From the NCBI GenBank assembly GCA_020199905.1, contig JAIVJS010000071.1:239501-303500 (forward strand): a DNA stretch of 64,000 nucleotides. Reading direction: 5' to 3'. This document shows, piece by piece, positions 54,027-62,167 of this stretch. The notes below the pieces were generated by a model. It was not told the DNA's origin, ran no database searches, and saw only the letters and a program-made list of their open reading frames with translations. Position 1 is the stretch's first letter; the number at the start of each line of letters is the position of its first letter. The position numbers and the translations under genes were made by a program. The DNA is from Acidobacteriota bacterium (GTDB taxonomy: Bacteria; Acidobacteriota; Thermoanaerobaculia; UBA5066; Gp7-AA6).

Positions 54027-55751
54027 GTGCCGTTCGCGCCGGAAACGCCCGCGAGCGGCATCGGCGACACGGGGTTCTACCGGGCCTGCTGGTACCGGAG
54101 GCAGACGGCGGCGCCTCACCTTCCTCCCGGGCAGAGGCTTCTCCTGCACTTCGGCGCCGTGGATTACGCGGCGACCGTCTGGATCAACGGCGCGCGAGCC
54201 GCGAATCACGAAGGGGGCTATACCTCGTTCACGGTGGATCTCACGGAATACCTCGCGGGATCCGAGGTGCTCGAGATTGTCGTTCGCGCGGAAGACGACC
54301 CGACGGATCTCGCCAAGCCGAGGGGCAAGCAGGACTGGCAGCTGCAACCGCACTCGATCTGGTATCCGCGCACGACGGGAATCTGGCAGACGGTGTGGCT
54401 CGAGCGGGTGCCGGCGAGCTGGATCGAGGAGGTTCGCTGGACGCCCAATCTCGAGCGCTGGGAGATCGGCCTCGAGGCCCGTCTCGGAGGAAAGCCGCCC
54501 GAGGGGTTGTGGCTCTCGGTCAAGCTGCGCGCCAACAACGTGCTTCTCGCGGACGACAGCTATCGCGTCATCTCGGGAGAGGTTCACCGGCGCATCGCCT
54601 TGTCCGATCCGGGGATCGACGACTATCGCAACGAGCTTCTCTGGAGCCCGGGCCGCCCGCAGTTGATCGACGTGGAACTGCAGCTCTGGGCGGGGCGGGG
54701 AGTTCTCATCGATTCGGTCCGGAGCTACACGGCGATCCGGTCGATCGCCGTGCAGGGAGACCGGCTCCTCTTGAACGGCCGGCCCTACAACCTGCGCATG
54801 ATTCTCGACCAGGGGTACTGGCCCCAGACGGGCCTGACCGCGCCGGAAGACGCCGCGCTGCGGCGGGACGTCGAGCTCGCGCGCGCGATGGGATTCAACG
54901 GCGTCCGCAAGCACCAGAAGATCGAAGATCCCCGCTATCTGTTCTGGGCGGACGTCCTCGGCCTCGCCGTCTGGCTCGAGATGCCGAGCGCGTACCGATA
55001 CACGGAGCGCTCCATCGAACGCGTCACCCGCGAATGGACGGACGCGATCAAACGGGACTACAGCCATCCCTGCATCATCGGCCTCGTGCCGTTCAACGAG
55101 TCGTGGGGCGTTCCCAACCTGCCCGACAGCCCCAAGGAGCGGCACTACGTCCAGGGCCTGTACCACCTGACCAAGACTCTCGATCCGACGCGGCCGGTCG
55201 TCGGCAACGACGGATGGGAGAGCGTCGCCACGGACATCATCGGCATCCACGACTATGACTCGAACCCGGAGACGATCGCGCGCCGGTACCTGAGCGAAGA
55301 CGTCGCGCCGCGGCTGTTTCAGCGCGAGCGTCCCGGCGGGCGGCTGCTCGTGCTCGAGGGTCAGACCGACCATCCGATCGTGCTGTCCGAGTTCGGCGGG
55401 ATCGCGTATTCGCGCGAGCCGGGAACCTGGGGCTACTCGCGGGCGGGCAGCGCGGGCGCGTTCGCCAACAGCTACTGCAAGCTCCTCGACTCCGTCCGGT
55501 CGATCTCGCTCTTCTCCGGCTTCTGTTACACCCAGTTCGCCGACACCTACCAGGAGGCCAACGGCCTGCTCTACGCCGACCGCACCCCCAAGATTCCACT
55601 CGATGTCATCGCCGAGGCGACGCGCGGAGTCCCGGGGTCCGTCGCGTCTCCTTCGACGGTCCAGGACAGCCTGCCGTTTCTGGATCGCGGGGAGCCGCCG
55701 CCGAACGTCGCCGACGATCCCGAGTCGAGCGTCGACGAGGGGTCGGAGTGA
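54027..55751 (+). CDS. Glycoside hydrolase family 2 protein, N terminus uncertain
   Basis: 574 residues from GTG 54027, but clear GH2 homology continues upstream in the same frame to about 53889, giving YPRPQLQRSGWISLNGEWDF. No ATG, GTG or TTG lies between the last in-frame stop (53652) and 54027, so the real start is a rare codon or has been lost. The jelly-roll sugar-binding domain, immunoglobulin-like domain and TIM barrel are present. Likely catalytic residues are the Glu of FNESWG (acid/base) and of LSEFGG (nucleophile). Substrate may be a beta-galactoside, since galT overlaps its stop (GTGA), or a beta-glucuronide. Confidence 0.85.
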   Translation: MPFAPETPASGIGDTGFYRACWYRRQTAAPHLPPGQRLLLHFGAVDYAATVWINGARAANHEGGYTSFTVDLTEYLAGSEVLEIVVRAEDDPTDLAKPRGKQDWQLQPHSIWYPRTTGIWQTVWLERVPASWIEEVRWTPNLERWEIGLEARLGGKPPEGLWLSVKLRANNVLLADDSYRVISGEVHRRIALSDPGIDDYRNELLWSPGRPQLIDVELQLWAGRGVLIDSVRSYTAIRSIAVQGDRLLLNGRPYNLRMILDQGYWPQTGLTAPEDAALRRDVELARAMGFNGVRKHQKIEDPRYLFWADVLGLAVWLEMPSAYRYTERSIERVTREWTDAIKRDYSHPCIIGLVPFNESWGVPNLPDSPKERHYVQGLYHLTKTLDPTRPVVGNDGWESVATDIIGIHDYDSNPETIARRYLSEDVAPRLFQRERPGGRLLVLEGQTDHPIVLSEFGGIAYSREPGTWGYSRAGSAGAFANSYCKLLDSVRSISLFSGFCYTQFADTYQEANGLLYADRTPKIPLDVIAEATRGVPGSVASPSTVQDSLPFLDRGEPPPNVADDPESSVDEGSE

Positions 55752-56857
55752 CGATCCACTGGCGGGAGCTGATCAAACCCGACGGCCGCCACCTCGTTCT
55801 CTATGCCCGCCGCCCGATCCCCGAAGACATCGAAGCCCCGAGCCCGGAGCCGGCGCCGCTTCACCCCAACTCGCATCTGCGCTGGCACCCGCTCCGCGGC
55901 GAGTGGGTCTCGTACGCGACCCACCGCCAGAACCGCACGTTTCTCCCGCCGCCCGAGTACAACCCTCTCGCGCCGGGCTCGAATCCCGACCATCCGACGG
56001 AGGTGCCGGCGGGAGACTGGGACGCCGCGGTCTTCGAGAACCTGTTCCCGACGCTGACGTCGGAATCGCACGACCCGCCGCCGGAGATTGTCGAGACGCG
56101 CCCGGCGAAGGGGGCTTGCGAAGTCGTCGTCTTCACGCAGGACCCGAAGTCGAGCCTGGGGGCGCTGCCTCTCGCGCACCTCGAGCTGCTCCTCGAGGTC
56201 TGGGCCGACCGCTATCGGGTTCTTGGCGCGCGCGACGAGGTGCAGTACGTCTTCCCGTTCGAGAATCGCGGCGTCGAAGTGGGCGTCACGCTTTCCCATC
56301 CCCACGGCCAGATCTACGCGTATCCCTTCGTGCCCCCGGTCCCCGCCCGCGAGCTCGAGATGCAGGGCGAGCATTTCCGCGCGACCGGCCGGGGACTTCT
56401 GGACGAGACGATCGCGGCGGAGCTCGCCGACGGACGCCGCATCCTCTATTCCGGGCCTCACGCCGTCGCGTGGGTCCCGGTCTTCGCGCGTTACGCCTAT
56501 GAAGTCTGGGTGGCCCCTCTGCGGCCCCAGGGAAGCGTCGCGGATCTGACGCCCGTCGAGCGCGGCGACTTCGCGCGCGCCTTGAAGACCGTGCTGCTCC
56601 AGTATGACGGCCTCTGGGGCCGGCCCTTTCCATACATCCTCGCCTTCCACCAGGCGCCCACGGACGGGTGGCCGCACCCGGAAGCGCACCTCCACATCGA
56701 GTTCTACCCGCCGTACCGGATGAAGGACCGCCTGAAATTTCTGGCCGGCAGCGAAATCGGAGCCGGCGCGTTCACCGCCGACACGCTGCCGGAGGAGAAG
56801 GCCGCGGAACTGCGCCGGGTCGAGGTCACGCTTGGCAGCAACGACGACGGAGGCTGA
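55748..56857 (+). CDS. galT: Galactose-1-phosphate uridylyltransferase
   Basis: 369 residues. The active-site HPHGQIYAYP includes the uridylylated histidine (H186) after H184; ENRGVEVGVTLS precedes it, and WVPVFARYAYEVWVAPLRPQ and HQAPTDGWPHPEAHLHIEFY with further metal-type histidines follow. It swaps UMP between UDP-glucose and galactose 1-phosphate in the Leloir pathway. GTG 55748 overlaps the GH2 stop, and galK overlaps its end, so hydrolysis, phosphorylation and transfer are made together. No galE is seen in the window. Confidence 0.95.
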   Translation: MTIHWRELIKPDGRHLVLYARRPIPEDIEAPSPEPAPLHPNSHLRWHPLRGEWVSYATHRQNRTFLPPPEYNPLAPGSNPDHPTEVPAGDWDAAVFENLFPTLTSESHDPPPEIVETRPAKGACEVVVFTQDPKSSLGALPLAHLELLLEVWADRYRVLGARDEVQYVFPFENRGVEVGVTLSHPHGQIYAYPFVPPVPARELEMQGEHFRATGRGLLDETIAAELADGRRILYSGPHAVAWVPVFARYAYEVWVAPLRPQGSVADLTPVERGDFARALKTVLLQYDGLWGRPFPYILAFHQAPTDGWPHPEAHLHIEFYPPYRMKDRLKFLAGSEIGAGAFTADTLPEEKAAELRRVEVTLGSNDDGG

Positions 56858-57965
56858 AGCCGGAAGCGATTTCCGGGAGCGTTTCGGCCGGAACTTCGAG
56901 CGCGCCGCGCAAGCGCCCGGGCGGGTCAACCTCATCGGAGAGCACACCGACTACAACGGCGGGTTCGTGCTCCCGACGGCGATCCCGCAGAAAACGCGCG
57001 CGGAGGTCGCCCGGCGCTCCGACCGGCGGGTGCGGGCCGCGAGCGCGGAGGCGGACCGCGGGCGGATCTCCGAGTTTGTCCTCGGGGAAGAGACTCGGCG
57101 GGGCGCCTGGATCGACTACATCCAGGGCGTGACCGCGGAGCTCGCGCGTCGCGGCCTCGCGGTTCCGGGATTCGATCTCTGGATTCAGTCGGCGGTCCCC
57201 CTGGGAAGCGGGCTCTCCTCGAGCGCGGCGCTCGAGGTGTCGGTCCTCCGCGCGCTTCGGGACCTCGCCGGTTTCCCGCTCGATGACGTCACGCTCGCGC
57301 TCGTCGGGCAGCGGGCGGAGAACGATCTCGTGGGAGCGCCCGTCGGGATCATGGACCAGATGGCGTCGAGCCTGGCGGACGTCGGAGTCGCGCTGTTTCT
57401 CGACACCCGGAGTCTCGCGTCCGAACGGATCCCCATCCCGCGGGGAGCCGGGCTGCTCGTCGTCGATTCCGGCGTCCGGCACGACCACGCCTCCGGCGAC
57501 TACCGCAGGAGGCGCGCGGAGTGTGAAGACGCCGCGAGACGGCTCGGAGTCCGGGAGCTCCGCGATCTCACCGTCGAGCGGCGTCCGGACCTCGAGCGCC
57601 TTCCGGAGCCGCTTCGCCGGCGCGCCCGTCACGTGGTCACCGAAAACGAGCGCGTGATCGAAGCCTCCGCCGCGCTCCGCCGGAGTGATCTTCCCCTCCT
57701 CGGCCGGCTGTTTGATGCATCGCACGAGTCGCAGAGAGACGATTTCGAGGTGTCGGTGCCCGCCGTCGACGCGATCGTGGCCGCCGCTCGCGCCGAGCCG
57801 GGCGTGTTCGGGGCGCGGCTGACGGGGGGAGGCTTCGGAGGGAGCGTCGTCGTGCTGGCAGGCGCAGACGGGGACGCGGACCGGGGACCCCGGATCGTGG
57901 AGCGGGCAGCTCGTGCAGGCGCGCCGGCTGCTCGGCTCGTGGTCGTTTCCGGCGAAAAAGGCTGA
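56832..57965 (+). CDS. galK: Galactokinase
   Basis: 377 residues of the GHMP kinase family. The galactose signature APGRVNLIGEHTDYNGGFVL lies at about 28-47, the ATP loop PLGSGLSSSAALEVSVLRAL near 120, and GARLTGGGFGGSVVVLAG near the C terminus. It phosphorylates galactose at C1. The start TTG 56832 overlaps galT by 26 bases; no better codon precedes the PGRVNLIGEH motif. Third gene of the GH2-galT-galK operon. Confidence 0.95.
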   Translation: MAATTTEAEAGSDFRERFGRNFERAAQAPGRVNLIGEHTDYNGGFVLPTAIPQKTRAEVARRSDRRVRAASAEADRGRISEFVLGEETRRGAWIDYIQGVTAELARRGLAVPGFDLWIQSAVPLGSGLSSSAALEVSVLRALRDLAGFPLDDVTLALVGQRAENDLVGAPVGIMDQMASSLADVGVALFLDTRSLASERIPIPRGAGLLVVDSGVRHDHASGDYRRRRAECEDAARRLGVRELRDLTVERRPDLERLPEPLRRRARHVVTENERVIEASAALRRSDLPLLGRLFDASHESQRDDFEVSVPAVDAIVAAARAEPGVFGARLTGGGFGGSVVVLAGADGDADRGPRIVERAARAGAPAARLVVVSGEKG

Positions 57966-58045
57966 CCAGGACAACGGCGCTCCGAGCCCCTAAGTCTCGC
58001 CGCCTGAGTGTTCTGCGCCGGCATGGATCTTGAACATCGCGGGGT

Positions 58046-59077
58046 ATGGAAAATCGAGCCGTTCGCGTGCCGCGAGGGAACCGTGTCCCCGCTCCTCTGA
58101 CCTCCCTCGCGCTGGAAGCCCCGCTCAAGACCCGGAAAAATCCCGTCCAGGCGCCGGATCCCGCGCCGGATGTCGTTTGTCTCTCACACTTGCGCTGGGA
58201 CTTCGTCTTTCAGCGCCCGCAGCACCTGCTTACACGGTTCGCGCGCGAGTCGCGCGTCTTCTACGTGGAAGAGCCGGAGTTCTCGCCGGGGATCTCGCCT
58301 GCTCTGTCGGTCTCTCTTCGGGAGAACGGCGTGCACGTCGTGGTGCCGCGCCTGCCGGAAGGGCTCGAAGCCGAGGAGGCGACGTCGCTCCAGAAGGATC
58401 TCCTGGACGAGCTGCTGCGGCGGTATGCGATCCGACAGTACGTCCTCTGGTACTACACGCCGATGGCGCTCGGGTTCTCGGAGACGGGAACCGAGCCTGC
58501 CGACCAGGCGGCCATCCCCGGGCCGCGCCTGGGATTCTTCGGCGTGATCGATGAGCGCATGGACCTCGACCTCGTCGGCGGAATCGCGGCGGCCCGTCCC
58601 GACTGGCAGCTCGTCTTTCTGGGCCCGACGTGCAAGATCGATCCGGCCAGCTTCCCGGCCCTTCCAAATATCCATCGCCTCGGCCGCAAGGCGTACGCCG
58701 ATCTGCCGGCCTATGTGGCGGGCTGGGACGTCGCGCTGCTCCCCTTCGCGCGCAACGACTCCACGAAGTTCATCAGTCCGACCAAGACTCCGGAATACCT
58801 CGCCGCCGGCAAGCCGGTCGTGTCGACCTCCATCCGCGACGTCGTGCGGCCCTACGGCCAGCAGGGGCTCGCCCGGATCGCGGACACCGTTCCCGAATTC
58901 GTCGCGGCCGTCGAGGCGACGCTCGCAGAGGACCCGAAAGATCGGATCGCCCGGGCCGACGCCTTCCTCTCCCGCCTCTCGTGGGAGCGCACGTGGTCCG
59001 GGATCCGCCGCCTCCTGCTCGAGTCCAGCGACGCGCGGGGAACCGAAGCGGCGGGCTCCGACGCGCTGGCGGGATGA
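58046..59077 (+). CDS. Glycosyltransferase (GT-B), with internal in-frame deletion
   Basis: 343 residues. The N-terminal DVVCLSHLRWDFVFQRPQHL and RVFYVEEPEFSPG and the C-terminal IPGPRLGFFGVIDERMDLDL, LGRKAYADLPAYVAGWDVAL and SPTKTPEYLAAGKPVVSTSI belong to a glycosyltransferase type I know with about 400 residues. Between YYTPMALGFSETG and TEPADQAAIPGPR the relatives have some 65-70 residues (a YDCMDEL segment and a VFTGG segment) that are absent here. Relatives are often encoded beside UDP-galactopyranose mutase. ATG 58046; activity is doubtful. Confidence 0.75.
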   Translation: MENRAVRVPRGNRVPAPLTSLALEAPLKTRKNPVQAPDPAPDVVCLSHLRWDFVFQRPQHLLTRFARESRVFYVEEPEFSPGISPALSVSLRENGVHVVVPRLPEGLEAEEATSLQKDLLDELLRRYAIRQYVLWYYTPMALGFSETGTEPADQAAIPGPRLGFFGVIDERMDLDLVGGIAAARPDWQLVFLGPTCKIDPASFPALPNIHRLGRKAYADLPAYVAGWDVALLPFARNDSTKFISPTKTPEYLAAGKPVVSTSIRDVVRPYGQQGLARIADTVPEFVAAVEATLAEDPKDRIARADAFLSRLSWERTWSGIRRLLLESSDARGTEAAGSDALAG

Positions 59078-59116
59078 CGCTCCTGTAAGCCCCTCTCCCC
59101 GCGCCGGGGAGAGGGC

Positions 59117-59881
59117 TCAGGTTTGGCGTGGAACGCTCGACGGTGAGCTGATTTCCCTCGCCGCCTGCCGGTCCAGCAGGACCGTCAACCGGGGATGCAG
59201 CGAGAGATAGGACGCGGGGCAGGAGGCGGCCACCGGACCGCCGAGCGCGCAGGCGATCGCGGTGGCCTTGCTCTTCCCCGTCGCGACGAGCAGCACCCGC
59301 CGGGCTGAGAGGATCGTCTCGATTCCCATCGTGAGCGCCCGGCGGGGAGCGGGAACCACTCCGTCGCTCTCGAGAGTCGAACGGGTCGCCGCGGAGAGCC
59401 GGACGGGCGAGGTCACCGGCGCGAGCGACCGTCCCGGCTCGAGATACGCCACGTGCCCGTTCCTCCCGATGCCGACGAGCGCGAGCTCCGCCGGCCCCAA
59501 CCTGGCGAGCTCGTCTTCGTACCGGGCGCACTCGGCCTCCGGGCCGCGGGCGTCGCCCCGCAGAAAGTGAACGCGGCGCGGATCGAGATCGACCCGCGAG
59601 AAAAGGTGCCTCTCCATGAATGCCCGAAAGCTTCTCGGGTCGGCGGCGGAGACGGCGAGCTCGTCGAGGTTGAAGGTCGCGGCCCTCGAGAACGGTGCCC
59701 GCCCGTCCCCGTTGCGGCGGACGAGCCCGCGATAGACGGGAACCATCGTCTTTCCCGACGCGAGGATCAGCACGGCCGCGGGGCGGCGCCGCAGGACCGT
59801 GGCGATTTCTTCCGCCGCCGCGTCCGCGGTCGCGGGTGCCGATGCGAACACCCGGAGGACGGGCGCGGGGCGCCGCGTCAC
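59117..59881 (-). CDS. nagB: Glucosamine-6-phosphate deaminase-like protein
   Basis: 254 residues from GTG 59881, which overlaps the chbG stop (GTGA). Motifs of the NagB fold are present: LILASGKTMVPVYRGLVRR, FNLDELAVSAADPRSFRAFM, FMERHLFSRVDLDPRRVHFL and LALVGIGRNGHVAYLEPG. The enzyme turns glucosamine 6-phosphate into fructose 6-phosphate and ammonia. The expected nagA deacetylase is not adjacent; the ChbG-type deacetylase may replace it. The longer frame upstream is antisense or shadow. Confidence 0.88.
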   Translation of the reverse strand: MTRRPAPVLRVFASAPATADAAAEEIATVLRRRPAAVLILASGKTMVPVYRGLVRRNGDGRAPFSRAATFNLDELAVSAADPRSFRAFMERHLFSRVDLDPRRVHFLRGDARGPEAECARYEDELARLGPAELALVGIGRNGHVAYLEPGRSLAPVTSPVRLSAATRSTLESDGVVPAPRRALTMGIETILSARRVLLVATGKSKATAIACALGGPVAASCPASYLSLHPRLTVLLDRQAAREISSPSSVPRQT

Positions 59882-60633
59882 AGGGCGTCGAACGCGGCGA
59901 GCTCGACTCCCCGATCTCTCAGAAGCGCGCGCACGGACGGATCGCAGAGCGCGTCCACCTCGCGGGCGCGCTCGCTCGCGTAGGTGCTGCCCGCGAGCAG
60001 CTCGGCATCGGGATATCCGGGGTGGCACATGAGCTCGGCGGTCTCGGCCGCGAGGCCGGCGATCAGGGCGCGGAGGTTTTCGGCGGTCGCCCCTTCCGCG
60101 TAGAAGCCGTCGAGGAACCGGTCGGGCGTCCGGAGGCCCGCCGCCCGCAGAGCCCTCCCGGCGGCCGGGCTCGACGCGCGGACGGGCAGGCCGCGCTCCG
60201 CCGCCAGCGCCGCGAAGACGGGCTGAATGGACGGATGCAGCGCGGAATGATGATGGGAGTCGAGGTGAGACGGTGGCCGCCCTGCCACCGACTCGAAACG
60301 CGCGATCTGCTCGGAGAGCTCCCGGTGAATCTCGTATTGATCGAGGAAGGACGGAAGCGCATCCGCGTTGCGGGCCAGACGGCCTCCTGGCGCCAGGGTC
60401 GGCAGCCGCGCCGGGTCCGACGCGGGAAAGCCGCCGCCCGTCAGAACGCAATGAAGTCCCAGGGACAGCCGAGGAGCGCGCCGCAGGGCGAGCCGGACTC
60501 CTTCCGGGGCCGCGCCCTCGAGAATCATCACGGTCGCGGAGGTCACGATCCCGCGCAAATGCGCCTCGATCGTCCCCTCATTGATCCCGGCCGTCCGGCC
60601 GTAATCGTCCGCGTTGACGATCAATCGGATCAT
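59878..60633 (-). CDS. chbG: ChbG/YdjC-type carbohydrate deacetylase
   Basis: 251 residues. The metal-binding motifs are LIVNADDYGRTAGINEG at the N terminus, SHLDSHHHSALHPSIQP in the middle and ELMCHPGYPDAEL near the C terminus, giving the Asp/His set of the family. ChbG removes one acetyl group from chitobiose or its phosphate; related enzymes act on other N-acetyl sugars. ATG 60633. It lies between the amino-sugar kinase and nagB on the same strand, with only a short heptad array before it. Confidence 0.9.
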   Translation of the reverse strand: MIRLIVNADDYGRTAGINEGTIEAHLRGIVTSATVMILEGAAPEGVRLALRRAPRLSLGLHCVLTGGGFPASDPARLPTLAPGGRLARNADALPSFLDQYEIHRELSEQIARFESVAGRPPSHLDSHHHSALHPSIQPVFAALAAERGLPVRASSPAAGRALRAAGLRTPDRFLDGFYAEGATAENLRALIAGLAAETAELMCHPGYPDAELLAGSTYASERAREVDALCDPSVRALLRDRGVELAAFDAL

Positions 60634-60667
60634 GACGAGTTGAGAGTCGAGAGTTGAGAGTTGGGAG
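60634..60667. repeat. Heptad repeats between kinase and chbG genes
   Basis: GAGAGTT-type units fill the 34-base gap (about 60640-60665), directly upstream of the chbG ATG on the minus strand, replacing an obvious ribosome site. Confidence 0.6.
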
Positions 60668-61576
60668 TCAAGACGGAAGCGCCTCGATGGCCAGGCGGAC
60701 GGCTCCCATCGCCGGTTCCTCCTCTAGGGGGACGACGCGGGCGCCGGGAAACGAGACGGCCCGCGACACCTCCTCCCGGAGGCGCGGCAGGGCGCGAAAC
60801 GTGCCTCCGGAGAGGATGACGTCGTAGGGAGCGCTTCGGAGCTTCAAGGCTTCGACGACGCTCGACGCGGCGAGCGCAAGCTCGCGGGCCGCCTCGCGAA
60901 GAATTTCGGATGCGACGATGTCCCCCGCCGCCGCCGCGTCCGCCACGGCGACGGCGAAGCGCGCCACGTCCTGCCGGGGGTACTCCCGGTCGTACACGGA
61001 TCGCACGATCTCCTCGAGACGCGTCAGCCGGAAGTGCGCGAGAGCGGCGGCTTCCAGTGTGGTTCGGGGTCCCCGGCCGTCTCCGCCGCGCATGACCGCG
61101 CGCAGCGCCCGCTCGCCGATCCAGAAACCCGACCCTTCGTCTCCCAGGTGCCATCCCCAGCCGCCCGCGCGGGCGATCTCTCCGCGGCCATTCTGGCCCC
61201 ACGCGATCGAGCCGGTCCCGCAGACGAGCGCGACTCCGATCCGGAGCGGCGATCCGGCGACGAACACGATGCGCGCATCGTTGGTGACGACGACCCGCTC
61301 CTTAAAACCGATGCGCCGGAGAATCGTCCGCAGAATCGCATGGTCGTCGGGCCGGTCCGCCCCGGCGATCCCGACGGCGAGGGCGTCGGCGCGCACGTTC
61401 GCGGCCGCCTCCGCTTCCTCGACCAGCGCGTGGAGGACCTTCTCGACCTCGAGCTCTCCATGGGTCCGGAGATTCGCCCCGCCCCCCGTGGCCGAGGCGA
61501 CCACTCTGCCCGAAGAGTCCGCGAGCAACGCCCGCGTCTTGCTTCCGCCGGCGTCGATTCCGAGAACGTGCTTCAT
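60668..61576 (-). CDS. BadF/BadG-type N-acetylglucosamine kinase
   Basis: 302 residues from ATG 61576. ASKHA-fold motifs are clear: HVLGIDAGGSKTRALLADSS at the N terminus, VALVCGTGSIAWGQNGRGEI, GGWGWHLGDEGSGFWIGERA and DVILSGGTF. The family includes N-acetylglucosamine kinases and the MurNAc/GlcNAc kinases of cell-wall recycling. Its partners here (chbG, nagB, murQ, AmpG-like permease) favour an amino sugar as substrate. It heads a kinase-chbG-nagB operon. Confidence 0.88.
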   Translation of the reverse strand: MKHVLGIDAGGSKTRALLADSSGRVVASATGGGANLRTHGELEVEKVLHALVEEAEAAANVRADALAVGIAGADRPDDHAILRTILRRIGFKERVVVTNDARIVFVAGSPLRIGVALVCGTGSIAWGQNGRGEIARAGGWGWHLGDEGSGFWIGERALRAVMRGGDGRGPRTTLEAAALAHFRLTRLEEIVRSVYDREYPRQDVARFAVAVADAAAAGDIVASEILREAARELALAASSVVEALKLRSAPYDVILSGGTFRALPRLREEVSRAVSFPGARVVPLEEEPAMGAVRLAIEALPS

Positions 61577-61611
61577 GCGGTTGCGCTGGTCCAGGGGGGA
61601 CAAGCTAGCAT

Positions 61612-61712
61612 TAATGAGAATGAGTTATCAGTTGGCAGGTTTCAGTTTTCGGTTTGAGTTCGGAGTGAGTCCTGAATCCCGACAGCAGATGACCGACAAC
61701 GGATGACGGATC
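61612..61712. repeat. Degenerate heptad-like tract before aroH
   Basis: AT-richer stretch with TGAGTTATCAGTTGGCAGG, TTTCAGTTTTCGGTTTGAG and ACCGACAACGGATGACGGAT. Similar to the tract at 16905-17035. It separates the divergent kinase operon from aroH. Confidence 0.45.
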
Positions 61713-61713
61713 A

Positions 61714-62118
61714 GTGACTACTCTCCCACCGATTCTTCAGGGAATCCGCGGCGCCACGACGGTCGAGAGAAACGACGCCGGGCAGATCGCCGAGCGGACT
61801 CGCGAGCTCCTGCGGCTCATAGTCGACTTGAACGGCATCCGGGGCGAAGACGTTGCGAGCGCCATCTTCACCGTCACGTCGGACCTCGACGCCGCCTTCC
61901 CGGCCGTCGCGGCACGCGAGCATCCCGGGTGGCAGGACGTCGCCCTTCTCTGCTCGCGCGAGATCCCCGTGCCGGGCTCACTCGCCCGCTGCATCCGGGT
62001 CCTGATCCACTGGAACAGCGATCGCCCGAAGGCGGAGAGCCGGCACGTCTTTCTCCACGGAGCGCGCGGTCTCCGCCCGGAGTGGTCCGTTCGCGTGCCG
62101 GGAGACGAGGAGAGCTAG
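61714..62118 (+). CDS. aroH: Monofunctional chorismate mutase, AroH type
   Basis: 134 residues, typical of the Bacillus AroH class. [20 protein letters not shown] opens the protein; [40 protein letters not shown] and [17 protein letters not shown] follow. It converts chorismate to prephenate on the way to phenylalanine and tyrosine. GTG at 61714 puts the arginine-containing GIRGA strand at the usual place. It stands alone between repeat DNA and a convergent permease gene. Confidence 0.92.
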   Translation: MTTLPPILQGIRGATTVERNDAGQIAERTRELLRLIVDLNGIRGEDVASAIFTVTSDLDAAFPAVAAREHPGWQDVALLCSREIPVPGSLARCIRVLIHWNSDRPKAESRHVFLHGARGLRPEWSVRVPGDEES

Positions 62119-62167
62119 CCGGAACCGTTCGGCGCCCCGCCTTCCGGCGGCGGTTGACGCTCGACTC

